Program-made: the position numbers and the translations under genes
The notes under the pieces: model-generated
Database searches by the model: none
Told to the model about the DNA's origin: nothing
What the model saw: the letters and a program-made list of their open reading frames with translations, nothing else
Part shown: positions 26,867 to 35,281 of the stretch, piece by piece
How the letters are laid out: every line of letters starts with the position of its first letter
Position numbering within the stretch: position 1 is the stretch's first letter
Origin: Silicimonas sp.
GTDB lineage: Bacteria > Pseudomonadota > Alphaproteobacteria > Rhodobacterales > Rhodobacteraceae
NCBI GenBank assembly: GCA_022824525.1
Contig: JAJDZT010000038.1
Location: forward strand, 1-49,299
Direction: 5' to 3'
DNA length: 49,299 bases

Positions 26867-27464
26867 TCTCTAAAGTACGAATATCCGACAACGCCGCTTT
26901 ATACGTCTCGCGCGGCCAATCCCAAACCGCGATCTCTTGCAGTGCCTCCGCCTGAGCGTCCGTGAAACGACGCTTGATTTCGCGCGCAGGTACGCCCCCC
27001 ACAACCGTGTAGGGCGCGACATCCTTGGTCACGACAGCACCTGCGCCGATCACAGCGCCAGTGCCAACGGTGACGCCTGCGGTAATCGCCACGCCATGCC
27101 CAATCCAGACATCATGGCCAATCGTGACCCAATCCGACTTGCGCCACTCAAAAAAGTCGTGATCGTCCTCACCGAGACCATAGGCTTCGGCGCGATATAC
27201 TGAATGGTGCTGCACTGCGCGCCACGTGGGATGGTTGCCGGGATTGATGCGGGTCGCATTCGCAATCGAACAGAACTTGCCGATGGTGGTCCAGACGACG
27301 TGACACTGTTGGGTGATGTAGGAATAGTCCCCCATCTCCGAGGACTTCATGACCGTGCCCTTACCTACCTCGGTCCAGACGCCAAGCGTGCAATCGTCGA
27401 CTACAGCTTCGGGATGAATGTTCGGTTCTTCACTCAGATGCGCCTTGGCTCCGGCTCCGCTCAT
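26838..27464 (-). CDS. phosphonate-associated hexapeptide-repeat acetyltransferase (phn_thr-fam, TIGR03308-like)
   Basis: The protein has 208 residues. Left-handed beta-helix hexapeptide repeats run from about residue 16 ([19 protein letters not shown]) to 165 ([19 protein letters not shown]). The group shows the insert [28 protein letters not shown] and catalytic histidines. This family is found almost only in C-P lyase operons, but its substrate is not established. It is one base after the kinase gene and overlaps the GNAT gene. Confidence 0.87.
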   Translation of the reverse strand: MSGAGAKAHLSEEPNIHPEAVVDDCTLGVWTEVGKGTVMKSSEMGDYSYITQQCHVVWTTIGKFCSIANATRINPGNHPTWRAVQHHSVYRAEAYGLGEDDHDFFEWRKSDWVTIGHDVWIGHGVAITAGVTVGTGAVIGAGAVVTKDVAPYTVVGGVPAREIKRRFTDAQAEALQEIAVWDWPRETYKAALSDIRTLEIDAFIEKYR

Positions 27465-27465
27465 T

Positions 27466-27960
27466 TCATAGCTCCTTTAGAAAGGCATCGATTTCCGCAA
27501 ATCCCGACAACTTGCGCTTCGGGATCGTTGCGCGTGCGAACAGAACTTCCAGTTTCGCGTCAATGCGACGGCGATTGACCCAGAGAAACCGCCAGAACTC
27601 GGGCAAGTTGCGCAGCGTCTCCGGGCAGTGATCCGCGAGATCAGGACGGGATTTGCCAAGGTCTCTTACGCTTCGCCAAGTGACACGCCAAAGCCGCACC
27701 CAAAGCGGCGCATCCGTCCAGATCAACAGGTCAGCACGGTTTAGCCTCACGTCATAGGTCGACGAATGCCCACCTTCGAAAACCCACGACTCCCGAGCAA
27801 CGATCACTTCGACAATCGGGGCTTTTTCTGCCTTGTCGCGCTCAACCCAACCCGGCAGCCAATGCACCTCGCGATCCATATGATAGACCGGCAACTCCAG
27901 CTTGGTCCCAATGGCCCGCGCCAGAGTTGATTTACCTGACCCGGACCCACCCACAATCAT
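27466..27960 (-). CDS. P-loop kinase-like protein in the position of phnN
   Basis: The protein has 164 residues from the ATG at 27960. A frame starting at 28080 would run 100 bp into phnE and is rejected. Walker [10 protein letters not shown] is at residues 4-12, then [44 protein letters not shown] and [25 protein letters not shown]. This is the adenylate-kinase-like 'DNA topology modulation' (FlaR-like) group, not the PhnN family. It occupies the site where phnN, the ribose 1,5-bisphosphokinase making PRPP, is often found, so it may replace PhnN. That is a hypothesis; no PhnN homologue is visible in the window. Confidence 0.75.
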   Translation of the reverse strand: MIVGGSGSGKSTLARAIGTKLELPVYHMDREVHWLPGWVERDKAEKAPIVEVIVARESWVFEGGHSSTYDVRLNRADLLIWTDAPLWVRLWRVTWRSVRDLGKSRPDLADHCPETLRNLPEFWRFLWVNRRRIDAKLEVLFARATIPKRKLSGFAEIDAFLKEL

Positions 27961-27977
27961 CACACGGCGTAGGGCGG

Positions 27978-28829
27978 CTATTTCGCCAGATCGGCCTGGC
28001 CGATCAGTTTTGTCCGTACCAGCCCCGACAGCCAGTCGATCAGATAAACCATCGCGATGATCAGGAAGATGATCGACCATGCTTCATCCCATCTGTATGC
28101 GCTGATCCGGTCTGACAAAAGGAACCCGATGCCACCTGCGCCAACAATACCGAGAATGGTCCCCGACCGCACATTGGACTCGAAGTTGTAGAGCAAGATC
28201 GAAAGATGCACAGGCAGCACTTGCGGCATGATCGCATAGCGGATCGTTTGGAGTCTTGAACCGCCGGAGGCCACCACCCCTTCAACAGGCTTTTTTGACG
28301 TGTTCTCAAGCGCTTCAGAGAAGAGTTTTGAGAATGTCCCGATCTCGCTCACCGCGATGGCGAGAATACCTGCGAGCGGTCCCAGCCCAAAGGCGCGAAT
28401 GAAGATCAGGGCGAGGATCAGCGTCTCAAAGGCGCGGATCACGTCATAGAACCGGCGCGAGCCCTGCCGCAGCCAGAAGATGCGATTGATGTTCTTTGCC
28501 CCCAAGAAGGAGAGCGGGAACGCGAAGATGGCTCCGAGGACGGTCCCGAGGAACGCCATGGAAAGTGTCTCGCCCAGCCCGTTCAGGATCTCGGCCCAGG
28601 CCTCCCATGTCGTCCAGATATGCGGTGGGAACATGAAGGAGAGCACACGCCCCAGTCTTCCCAGCCCGGTCCAGATGCGTTCCGGTGAAAAGTTGAAATC
28701 ATATAGGCACCAACAGAACAGTCCGACAAACAACGTCCAGAGCGCGATCTTTCGGGCGCGAACGGCCGGCGGGTCGCGGAAGGCCAGCGGCAAGCACGCT
28801 TGTGCTGTGGCGATACGATCTGGCGTCAT
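27978..28829 (-). CDS. phnE: phosphonate ABC transporter permease (PhnE family), copy 3
   Basis: The protein has 283 residues and about six helices. The PhnE hallmark appears as NFESNVRSGTILGIVGAGGIGFLL, and the coupling loop as VEGVVASGGSRLQTIRYAIMPQVLPV. It is coupled by ATGA overlap to the other permease before it. The pair presumably forms a heterodimeric channel served by PhnC2 and PhnD2. The P-loop gene begins 17 bp after its stop. Confidence 0.9.
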   Translation of the reverse strand: MTPDRIATAQACLPLAFRDPPAVRARKIALWTLFVGLFCWCLYDFNFSPERIWTGLGRLGRVLSFMFPPHIWTTWEAWAEILNGLGETLSMAFLGTVLGAIFAFPLSFLGAKNINRIFWLRQGSRRFYDVIRAFETLILALIFIRAFGLGPLAGILAIAVSEIGTFSKLFSEALENTSKKPVEGVVASGGSRLQTIRYAIMPQVLPVHLSILLYNFESNVRSGTILGIVGAGGIGFLLSDRISAYRWDEAWSIIFLIIAMVYLIDWLSGLVRTKLIGQADLAK

Positions 28830-29761
28830 GGCCCAACCTCCAACCCGATAACCCTGTGGCGCAGCTTTTCCGAGCCGTAATCGATCACGATCACGGTCAG
28901 GAAGATGATGACGAACAGTGCCGAGAGGTCGGTGTATTCCTGCAAGGACAAAGCCTCGCGGAACTCCTGCCCAAGACCGCCCGCGCCGACATAGCCGATG
29001 ATGGAGGATGATCGCACGTTGATCTCAAACCGGAGCAAGGTGTAGCTGATGATGTTTGGTAGTACCTGCGGAACCGCGCCGTAGCGGATCTGATCGAACC
29101 AGGTACCACCGGCAGCTTTTACTCCCTCCAGGGGACGCATATCGATGTTTTCGTTCACTTCAGAATAGAGCTTGCCCAATGCGCCGCAGGAGTGCAGGCC
29201 GACAGCCAATACGCCGGCAAGCGGACCAACCGAAAAGCAAAAAACGAAAATTAATGCCCAGACGAGGTCAGGCACGGTGCGCGCGATCTCAAGATAGCGC
29301 CGGCTGATCCACAGAACCCAGGCGTTGGGTGCAAGGTTACGCGACGCCGGGAAGGACAAAAGAAATCCACCTACAACACCAAAGACAGTGCCCATGAACG
29401 CGATCAGGATCGTCTCGGCGAGAAGGTCCAGCCAAACCTTCCAGCGCCAGAACCACTCGGCGAAATCAGCGCCCAGACTTTCCCAACGCAGAACGGGAAT
29501 GGTTCGTTCAATGAACTCGCCGAGGCGCGGTATGCCAGCAGGCAGAATCCAGCGCCACTCGCGTGAGCCATCGGGCATGGTCAGTTGGGTGACTTTGAAA
29601 AAGTCGCCGAGCCACGCCGACAGCATGAAACATACCAGAAATACCGCGGTTCCGATCGCCCACAACCGCCTCGTTTGCCGCCGCAGCGCCTGGAATTCTT
29701 CTTCGAAGTCGGTAAGCCGCGTCTGCCGTGCAGTTGTGGCCGGGTCTGCCAGTGTCACCAT
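28826..29761 (-). CDS. phnE: phosphonate ABC transporter permease (PhnE family), copy 2
   Basis: The protein has 311 residues. A charged N-terminal segment of about 35 residues precedes the first helix. Later come LEGVKAAGGTWFDQIRYGAVPQVLPN and RFEINVRSSSIIGYVGAGGLG, the PhnE signature. The first periplasmic loop is long (about residues 55-110), as often in phnE genes of tandem pairs. It is separated from phnD2 by 92 bp carrying two hairpins. Confidence 0.9.
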   Translation of the reverse strand: MVTLADPATTARQTRLTDFEEEFQALRRQTRRLWAIGTAVFLVCFMLSAWLGDFFKVTQLTMPDGSREWRWILPAGIPRLGEFIERTIPVLRWESLGADFAEWFWRWKVWLDLLAETILIAFMGTVFGVVGGFLLSFPASRNLAPNAWVLWISRRYLEIARTVPDLVWALIFVFCFSVGPLAGVLAVGLHSCGALGKLYSEVNENIDMRPLEGVKAAGGTWFDQIRYGAVPQVLPNIISYTLLRFEINVRSSSIIGYVGAGGLGQEFREALSLQEYTDLSALFVIIFLTVIVIDYGSEKLRHRVIGLEVGP

Positions 29762-29804
29762 CGCGGCACTGCCCTTCTTCTATCTGGAGATACTTGGGAG
29801 GGGT

Positions 29805-29827
29805 CCGGGGAGACGAGGCCTCCCCGG
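29805..29827 (-). terminator. intercistronic hairpin between phnD2 and phnE
   Basis: CCGGGGAG and CTCCCCGG make a perfect 8-bp stem with a 7-base loop. It is the second of two hairpins in the 92-bp phnD2-phnE gap. The position fits an element that keeps binding-protein mRNA more abundant than permease mRNA. Confidence 0.55.
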
Positions 29828-29830
29828 TGG

Positions 29831-29847
29831 GTCGCTGCGTCAGCGAC
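29831..29847 (-). terminator. intercistronic hairpin directly after phnD2
   Basis: GTCGCTG and CAGCGAC form a perfect 7-bp stem with a 3-base loop, 6 bp after the phnD2 stop. No T-run follows, so it is more likely an mRNA 3' stabiliser than a full terminator. Confidence 0.5.
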
Positions 29848-29853
29848 GAAACC

Positions 29854-30759
29854 TCATGAACCGGAGCGGCGCTCTTTCTTCAGCCAATCACGCATAGCAA
29901 CGATCCACTCATAGCGGGAGTGATCGACTTCGATCCAGTCTTTCTGCGTGCTGTCTTCGCCACCGGTCATCTCTTTAAAGGCAGCCGGGTCCTTTTCGAC
30001 GACGTCCATCATCGCTTTTTTCATGTCTTGCTTCAGGCCTTCTGGAAGGTTGGCACGCGCCGTGAACGGGCCAGACGTAATCTCGGGCGACTTCCAGATC
30101 GGGCAAGCCACACCTTCGTCAATCATGCCCTTGGTGACCATGCGGGGGATGATCCCGTTGGTCTCGTTCGTCATGTACGTGGCCGCGGCGTCGAAGGTAC
30201 CGTTTACCACCCCGACAACACCCGCTTCATGCGCACCCGAAAACGGGATGGCCGAGAAGTACGTCTTCGGGTCCACTTCCTTGGAGAGGTTAAAGTATGG
30301 CACCGCATAACCCGACGTGCTGTCTGGGTCAGCGAAGGCGAGGACCTTTCCTTCGAGTGACGCCAGATCATTCAGTCCACTGTCACAACGCGTTACAATG
30401 ATTGAAAAATAACCCGTTGAACCATCGTTTTGAAGGCGTGACAAAAGCGGCTCGACGCCCCCTTCAGTGGCGGTATAGGCGGCAGCATAGGAAGATGAGC
30501 CGAGGAAGGCGAACTCGATCTGATCGGCCGCCATGGCCTGGATCACGCCGTCATAGTTGCCAGCGGTGAAGATCTCGACTTCCACGCCAAGTTCCCGCTC
30601 CAAATACTCCTCGAACGGCGTGTAACGCGCAATCCGGTCTTTTTCGTTCTCACCCGACAGGATGCCGAATTTGAGAACTTGATAGTCTTCTTTCCAGTCG
30701 GCAGCGATTGCTCCGGTGGCCGTAAGCGCGATAAGCGCGGTAGCTGTCAGAAAACGCAT
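29854..30759 (-). CDS. phnD: phosphonate ABC transporter substrate-binding protein (PhnD family), copy 2
   Basis: The protein has 301 residues with a signal peptide ending near residue 19 (ATGAIA/AD). Classic PhnD regions are GILSGENEKDRIARYTPFEEYLE, YDGVIQAMAADQIEFAFLGSSSYAAA, LAFADPDSTSGYAVPYFNL and ATYMTNETNG. It collects phosphonates in the periplasm for the tandem PhnE permeases and PhnC2. It is more like canonical PhnD than the copy at 18826. PhnC2 lies 39 bp upstream. Confidence 0.92.
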   Translation of the reverse strand: MRFLTATALIALTATGAIAADWKEDYQVLKFGILSGENEKDRIARYTPFEEYLERELGVEVEIFTAGNYDGVIQAMAADQIEFAFLGSSSYAAAYTATEGGVEPLLSRLQNDGSTGYFSIIVTRCDSGLNDLASLEGKVLAFADPDSTSGYAVPYFNLSKEVDPKTYFSAIPFSGAHEAGVVGVVNGTFDAAATYMTNETNGIIPRMVTKGMIDEGVACPIWKSPEITSGPFTARANLPEGLKQDMKKAMMDVVEKDPAAFKEMTGGEDSTQKDWIEVDHSRYEWIVAMRDWLKKERRSGS

Positions 30760-30798
30760 GGGTAGTCTCCCTGGTTGGTTTGGCGATTGACAGAAAAC

Positions 30799-31602
30799 TC
30801 AGGCTGGAACCGCGACCCCACTCTGCGTGGAGGTCACAGCTTCGTTGAACTCACGAAGCCCGTCGGTTCCATAAATGTCTCGAACGACGTCATCGGTCAG
30901 TTGCGATGCGGTCCCGTCGAACATCACGCGGCCCAACCGCATGGCGATGATCCGGTCGCAATAGGCGCGCGCCGTATCCAGTGTATGAAGGTTCACAAGA
31001 ACGGTGAGCCCATCCTGTTGGTTGATGTCCTTCAAACCGTCCATCACCAGAGTCGCATTGGCCGGATCAAGCGAGGCAATAGGCTCATCCGCCAGCATGA
31101 TTTTCGGGCTTTGCACCAATGCCTTGGCAATTGCGACGCGCTGTTGCTGCCCTCCCGAGAGTGTACCCGCGCGCTGCAACGCCTGCGGCACCAGATCAAG
31201 CCGGTCGAGCGCCTCGATGGCCATTGTCCGCTCTTCGTCGGTGAAGCGCATGGCCATCGAAGACAGGAACCCGTGTTCGGCCAACCGGCCAATCAAGACA
31301 TTCGTCAGCACATCCAGCCGTTCGACAAGGTTGAACTGCTGAAAGATCATCGCGCAGTCGCGCCGCCATTCTCTCAGCTCTCTGCCTTTGAGCGAGGTGA
31401 TCTCGGATCCGCTAAATGAAATCGACCCCGAAGTGGGGTCGATAAGGCGATTGACAAGGCGAAGAAGCGTGGACTTTCCAGCCCCGGAACGACCGATAAC
31501 GCTGACGAACTGTCCGGGCTCGATTGAAAGACTGACAGAGTCTACGGCCTTGGTTTCTCCAAATCGTTTTGCAACGTCGGAAAGCGTCAGGGTGGCAGCC
31601 AT
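30799..31602 (-). CDS. phnC: phosphonate ABC transporter ATP-binding protein PhnC, copy 2
   Basis: The protein has 267 residues with Walker [10 protein letters not shown] at 37-45, Q-loop [14 protein letters not shown], signature LSGGQQQR, Walker [14 protein letters not shown] and H-loop. The motif [14 protein letters not shown] is typical of PhnC. Its ATG lies 4 bp from a putative PhnF operator, which takes the place of a normal ribosome site. A Pho-box-like sequence lies further upstream. It probably begins a separately controlled transcript within the long phn operon. Confidence 0.92.
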   Translation of the reverse strand: MAATLTLSDVAKRFGETKAVDSVSLSIEPGQFVSVIGRSGAGKSTLLRLVNRLIDPTSGSISFSGSEITSLKGRELREWRRDCAMIFQQFNLVERLDVLTNVLIGRLAEHGFLSSMAMRFTDEERTMAIEALDRLDLVPQALQRAGTLSGGQQQRVAIAKALVQSPKIMLADEPIASLDPANATLVMDGLKDINQQDGLTVLVNLHTLDTARAYCDRIIAMRLGRVMFDGTASQLTDDVVRDIYGTDGLREFNEAVTSTQSGVAVPA

Positions 31603-31606
31603 GGCG

Positions 31607-31622
31607 ATTCATCCGAATGAAT
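31607..31622 (+). promoter_or_regulatory. putative PhnF operator, site 2
   Basis: ATTCATCCGAATGAAT is identical to site 1 and lies 4 bp before the phnC2 start codon, so a bound repressor would also block ribosome access. It sits in the 92-bp gap between phnM and phnC2. Confidence 0.8.
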
Positions 31623-31673
31623 ATGTCCTGCACCTTGGATAGTCTCGCTGCGTAACAGGAAAAGAACCGGCAT

Positions 31674-31691
31674 ATGACAGTTCGTTGACGT
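31674..31691 (-). promoter_or_regulatory. partial Pho box upstream of phnC2
   Basis: The reverse strand reads ACGTCAACGAACTGTCAT: one perfect CTGTCAT heptamer and a 4-of-7 partner separated by 4 bp. It lies about 72 bp before the phnC2 start, between the phnM stop and the PhnF-like site. Phosphonate uptake genes are commonly PhoB-dependent, but one half is weak. Confidence 0.45.
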
Positions 31692-31694
31692 TTC

Positions 31695-32870
31695 TCACTC
31701 GGCAGGTTGAAGCGCGGGCGTTTCGAGCGGAATTGTGCCATCCGAATGGATCACCTGACCTTCGCGGATCGTCAAAGCTACACGGTTACTCTGATCCGCA
31801 ACAAAGAGGTCCGCGCGTTTGCCAACGTCCAACGATCCGCGGTCGACCAAGCCCAATGCTTTCGCCGGATTCGCACTCGCCAACCGGGCTGCGCCCGCAA
31901 GGCCCTCGGGGTCCTGATCGGCCAAGGCCTTCACGGCGGCAAGAATGGCTCCCGGGTGATAATCAGCGGCAAGGATGTGCAACAAGCCTTGGCGATGCGC
32001 TTCACGAGCGGAAAGATTACCCGAATAGCTCTGACCGCGCATCGCATTGGGTGCCCCCATGGCCGTCATCATCCCGCGCTCGACGGCTGCTTGCGCAGCT
32101 TCGGACGTAACAGGGAACTCCGAGATCACTGCGCCAAGATCAGCCATGAGATTTGCCTTGTCGACCGTATCGTCATCGTGGCTTGCCAAGGGCACCCCCT
32201 TGCTTTTGCAGAGATGAGAAACCGCATTCATGTTGGACAAAAGCACATCCTGAGGCCGCGAGCGTTCGGCGATGGCAGTTGTGACCATCTGGCGGGCTTC
32301 GGTCTCTGATACGCCGTGGTAAGCTGCCTTGTTCTTGATATGCACCTCGAGGTTCCGGTACTGACCCTGCCCTGGCGTATGATCCATGAGCGAAACCAGA
32401 TCGACGCGCCCTTCCGCGATGAGTTTTTCCAAAACGCCAACGGCATTGTCGAAAGTGATGTCGAACCTCGCATGAATGCGGTGGTCGACGCGTGTGTGTT
32501 TTCGCGCTTCGGATAGGTCCCGAATGACCTTGCTGGTATGATCGAAAGACCGCCGTTCCCCGTCACGCGCGCCACGAGAGAACGACACGGACGCATAAGC
32601 CGTTGTCACACCAGCCGCAGCGAGGCGCGCATCAAGCGAAGCCATCGCAACGGACATTGGAAAGTCTACGCGGACGCGCGGTTCCAACTCCTGCTCGATC
32701 ATGTCACCGTGCATATCGATAAAACCGGGGAAAAGGGTACGCCCGTCGCCCTGTACACCGCCCGGCACTACCCGTTCGCGTATGTCCGCGATCTTACCGT
32801 CTTCGATCAAGACTGAGCCGCCAGACACCACGCGGTTCGGCAGAACAAGTGTGAAATTAGACAGCCACAT
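31695..32870 (-). CDS. phnM: alpha-D-ribose 1-methylphosphonate 5-triphosphate diphosphatase PhnM
   Basis: The protein has 391 residues from the ATG at 32870. A GTG two codons upstream is too close to the AGAGG ribosome site. PhnM motifs are present: FPGFIDMHGDMIEQELEPR, LMDHTPGQGQY, LASHDDDT, GAPNAMRGQSYSGNLSAREA, AADYHPGAIL and a C-terminal GKRADLFV. It hydrolyses the triphosphate of the ribose-phosphonate intermediate to a monophosphate, the substrate of PhnJ. It overlaps phnL. A different PhnM paralogue is encoded in the forward operon. Confidence 0.93.
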   Translation of the reverse strand: MWLSNFTLVLPNRVVSGGSVLIEDGKIADIRERVVPGGVQGDGRTLFPGFIDMHGDMIEQELEPRVRVDFPMSVAMASLDARLAAAGVTTAYASVSFSRGARDGERRSFDHTSKVIRDLSEARKHTRVDHRIHARFDITFDNAVGVLEKLIAEGRVDLVSLMDHTPGQGQYRNLEVHIKNKAAYHGVSETEARQMVTTAIAERSRPQDVLLSNMNAVSHLCKSKGVPLASHDDDTVDKANLMADLGAVISEFPVTSEAAQAAVERGMMTAMGAPNAMRGQSYSGNLSAREAHRQGLLHILAADYHPGAILAAVKALADQDPEGLAGAARLASANPAKALGLVDRGSLDVGKRADLFVADQSNRVALTIREGQVIHSDGTIPLETPALQPAE

Positions 32871-33576
32871 CTTCACGGTCCTCTTGAGCCTGATTGTCCG
32901 GGGTAAGATCGATTTCGGTGTCGATCAGGTCGGCGACGTCGCCCGGGTGGTGGAACACGCCGATCATCGCGGTGCCGCCGGATTTCAAATCCGCCAAGCG
33001 TTTGACCAGAGCGGCCCGCGCATTCACGTCCAGCGAAGCCGTCGGTTCGTCAAGCAGAAGAAGCCGTTGCGGCAGGATGAGCGCGCGGGCAAGGTTCACC
33101 TTCTGCTGTTCCCCGCCGGAGAATGTCGTTGGGTACGCTGCCCACAAATCCGGTTTGACACCGAACGTCTCAAGCCAGTGGCGGGCCTCTTCGATTGCTT
33201 CTGCGAATGGCCGACCGGCCCGGCGAAGCGGTTCAGCCACAAGAGCCTCGGCACTCACTCGCGGGCGCGCTGTCAAGAACTGCGTCACGAAGCCAATTTC
33301 GGTTTGACGCAGAAGCGTTACATCCACATCCGCCGCCCTCGCGAGGTCGATCACGCCGTGCGATGAGTGAAACAAGATTTGCCCAGAACCAGCGAGATAA
33401 CTGCGGTAGAGCGTGCGAAGCAGCGTGGACTTACCAGCCCCGTTTCGCCCTTTCAGCAATAGGAACTGCCCAGCATTCAGAGTGAGCGAAATATCTTCGA
33501 AAGCGCCCATCTTCCGGTCGAGGTGATGCATCGTAAAGCCTTTGGACAGGCCTCGTATGTCAAGAACTCGTGTCAT
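32857..33576 (-). CDS. phnL: C-P lyase subunit PhnL, ABC-type ATPase
   Basis: The protein has 239 residues. Walker A is [11 protein letters not shown] near residue 43, followed by VTQFLTARPRVSAEALVAEPL (the PhnL-specific Q-loop region), signature FSGGEQQKVNLARAL, Walker B LLLLDEPTASLD and MIGVFHHP. PhnL is a non-transport ABC ATPase that binds the C-P lyase core together with PhnK. The gene is coupled by ATGA to phnK and overlaps phnM. Confidence 0.92.
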   Translation of the reverse strand: MTRVLDIRGLSKGFTMHHLDRKMGAFEDISLTLNAGQFLLLKGRNGAGKSTLLRTLYRSYLAGSGQILFHSSHGVIDLARAADVDVTLLRQTEIGFVTQFLTARPRVSAEALVAEPLRRAGRPFAEAIEEARHWLETFGVKPDLWAAYPTTFSGGEQQKVNLARALILPQRLLLLDEPTASLDVNARAALVKRLADLKSGGTAMIGVFHHPGDVADLIDTEIDLTPDNQAQEDREDVAV

Positions 33577-34370
33577 AGCTTCGCGTGCACCAATTGTTGC
33601 GTATAGGCATGTTGCGGGTCCTGGAAGATCTGATCGGCGAGACCCGCTTCCACCACCTGCCCCCGGCGCATGACCATGACCCTGTCGGCCAAGGTTCGAA
33701 TGACGCCCAGGTCATGGCTGACGATGACCATGGTGATCCGCCGTTCCTGTTGCAGCCGCTTCAGTGTGTCGAGCACCAATGCCTGAACGCTGACATCCAG
33801 TCCGGTCGTAGGTTCGTCGAGGAGAAGGAGCGCAGGCTCCAACGCGATCGCCTTGGCCAATTGCACCCGCTGTTGCATACCGCCTGAAAGCTCGATGGGC
33901 GGTGCGTCCATGCGATCAAGCGGGAACTCGGAGGCGTCGAGTGCATCTCGCGCCTTTTCCCTCAAAACGGCAAACCGGCGCTCGCCCGCGACCAGCAACC
34001 GCTCGGCAACATTTCCCGATGATGAATGCTTCATCAAGAGACCGACATGCGGGTTCTGATAGACGATCCCAATCCTCGTCGCGCAAAGCATGCGCCGTGC
34101 GTAACGATCCAGATCGAAGAGATTGCCTTCGACGTCCGTCAAGTCGAGGGTATAGCTGCCGGTGTCCGGTATTTCTTCAAGATTCAGACAGCGGAGAAAC
34201 GTCGACTTGCCTGAGCCGCTCTCACCGACGATCCCAAGCACTTCTCCGGGATAAACGGTGGCAGAAACCTCTATCAGAGCCTGCACCGACCCATAGGATT
34301 TGGAGACATTTCGCGCGACCAAGAGCGGACGCGTCTTGACCAACTGCGGAGCGTCGAGCGTGACAGTCAT
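33573..34370 (-). CDS. phnK: C-P lyase subunit PhnK, ABC-type ATPase
   Basis: The protein has 265 residues. Walker A is GESGSGKST near residues 48-56, with TRIGIVYQNPHVGLLMKHSSSGNVAERL as the PhnK-type Q-loop region, signature LSGGMQQRVQLAKAI and Walker B LLLLDEPTTGLD. PhnK docks on PhnJ in the E. coli core complex. Because the PhnJ here is divergent, PhnK contact residues would be useful to compare. It is ATGA-coupled to phnJ and phnL. Confidence 0.92.
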   Translation of the reverse strand: MTVTLDAPQLVKTRPLLVARNVSKSYGSVQALIEVSATVYPGEVLGIVGESGSGKSTFLRCLNLEEIPDTGSYTLDLTDVEGNLFDLDRYARRMLCATRIGIVYQNPHVGLLMKHSSSGNVAERLLVAGERRFAVLREKARDALDASEFPLDRMDAPPIELSGGMQQRVQLAKAIALEPALLLLDEPTTGLDVSVQALVLDTLKRLQQERRITMVIVSHDLGVIRTLADRVMVMRRGQVVEAGLADQIFQDPQHAYTQQLVHAKL

Positions 34371-35281
34371 TCCGCCATCTCCCCGTTCCGGTACCAGGTG
34401 TCACCGAAATCTACAGCTTCGCCGTCGCCCTTTCGGATGGTCTTCACGCCGTAGTCGCTGTCTGAGATTTCAAACGCGGACGATCCGTCTTCCTGAGGGA
34501 TCTCATTCATGAAATACCCGCGCGCGCCCGACCGGTAGCAGGTCAGGTGCCCGTGCTCCTCGACCCGGTAAGGCACGTCGTCAAAAACAAGTGGTTCGAC
34601 CCGTGTAAACGGCGGCACTGCGTGCAGGCGTTTCTCGCGGCCAGCAGACAGAATCGTCAGGTGCTTGGCCATGTGCAACTTTGGCACGTCCCACCGTGGG
34701 ATCGGTGACGGCGTCATCACAAAGCGGCCATGCACGAGAGAGGGATAACTCGCCCCCTGCATCACACGACCGGAGCGGACGATCTGCTCGTAAAGTTGCA
34801 ACCACATCCGACCGTAATCGGCATCAGCATGCATCTGTCGCGCGATAGACATGTTGGGTTGCACGGGCCTGAGAGGCTCTGGGTTCGGCACCTGCAACAC
34901 CAGCACCTGATCTTCTCGCAGCTTTTCTTCGGGAATACGGTGGCGCGATTGGATCAAATCAGCCTGCAAAGTGTCCGTCGTCGTTGGCGCGCCAGAGACG
35001 CGCGCCAGGAACCGGCGGATCGAAGCGGCATTGACGCTGTCATCCGCGCCCTGGTCGATCACCTTTACGGTGGTCTGCGGGTTGAGAAGCGTGCAGGAGA
35101 CTTGCAAACCACCCGTGCCCCACCCGCGTGCCATAGGCACCTCCCGGCTGGCGTAGGGCATCTGGCAACCGGGCACAGCAATGGCCTTCAGAGTCTTACG
35201 CCGGATCTCACGCTTGGCGGAGGCATCGAGGAAACCATAGCTCATCGGCTCCCAATCCCGAGTCAGGGCTTTCAGGCTCAT
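34367..35281 (-). CDS. phnJ: C-P lyase subunit PhnJ, divergent variant lacking most cluster cysteines
   Basis: The protein has 304 residues and is clearly PhnJ throughout: IRRKTLKAIAVPGCQMPY (the radical glycine region, G38), GWGTGGLQ, VKVIDQGADDSVNAASIR, SRHRIPEE, PSPIP, SAGREKRLHAVPPFTRVEPL. E. coli PhnJ uses C241, C244, C266 and C272 for its [4Fe-4S] cluster and catalytic thiyl. In the aligned C-terminal region only the first is kept (C248). The others read S251 (CYRSGA instead of CxxCG), I272 and G278 (FEISDSDYG instead of FVCSDTDYC). Codons on the reverse strand confirm this: TCG, ATC, GGC. Two other cysteines exist, C39 next to the radical glycine and C63. The frame is intact and ATGA-coupled on both sides, so the gene is under selection or was until recently. 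Activity by the known mechanism is doubtful. Confidence 0.9.
   Translation of the reverse strand: MSLKALTRDWEPMSYGFLDASAKREIRRKTLKAIAVPGCQMPYASREVPMARGWGTGGLQVSCTLLNPQTTVKVIDQGADDSVNAASIRRFLARVSGAPTTTDTLQADLIQSRHRIPEEKLREDQVLVLQVPNPEPLRPVQPNMSIARQMHADADYGRMWLQLYEQIVRSGRVMQGASYPSLVHGRFVMTPSPIPRWDVPKLHMAKHLTILSAGREKRLHAVPPFTRVEPLVFDDVPYRVEEHGHLTCYRSGARGYFMNEIPQEDGSSAFEISDSDYGVKTIRKGDGEAVDFGDTWYRNGEMAE

Noticed and set aside
31735-31755. fourth PhnF-like site (CCATCCGAATGGAT) in phnM
   Set aside because: It lies in coding sequence and differs in both outer arms from the three identical sites.
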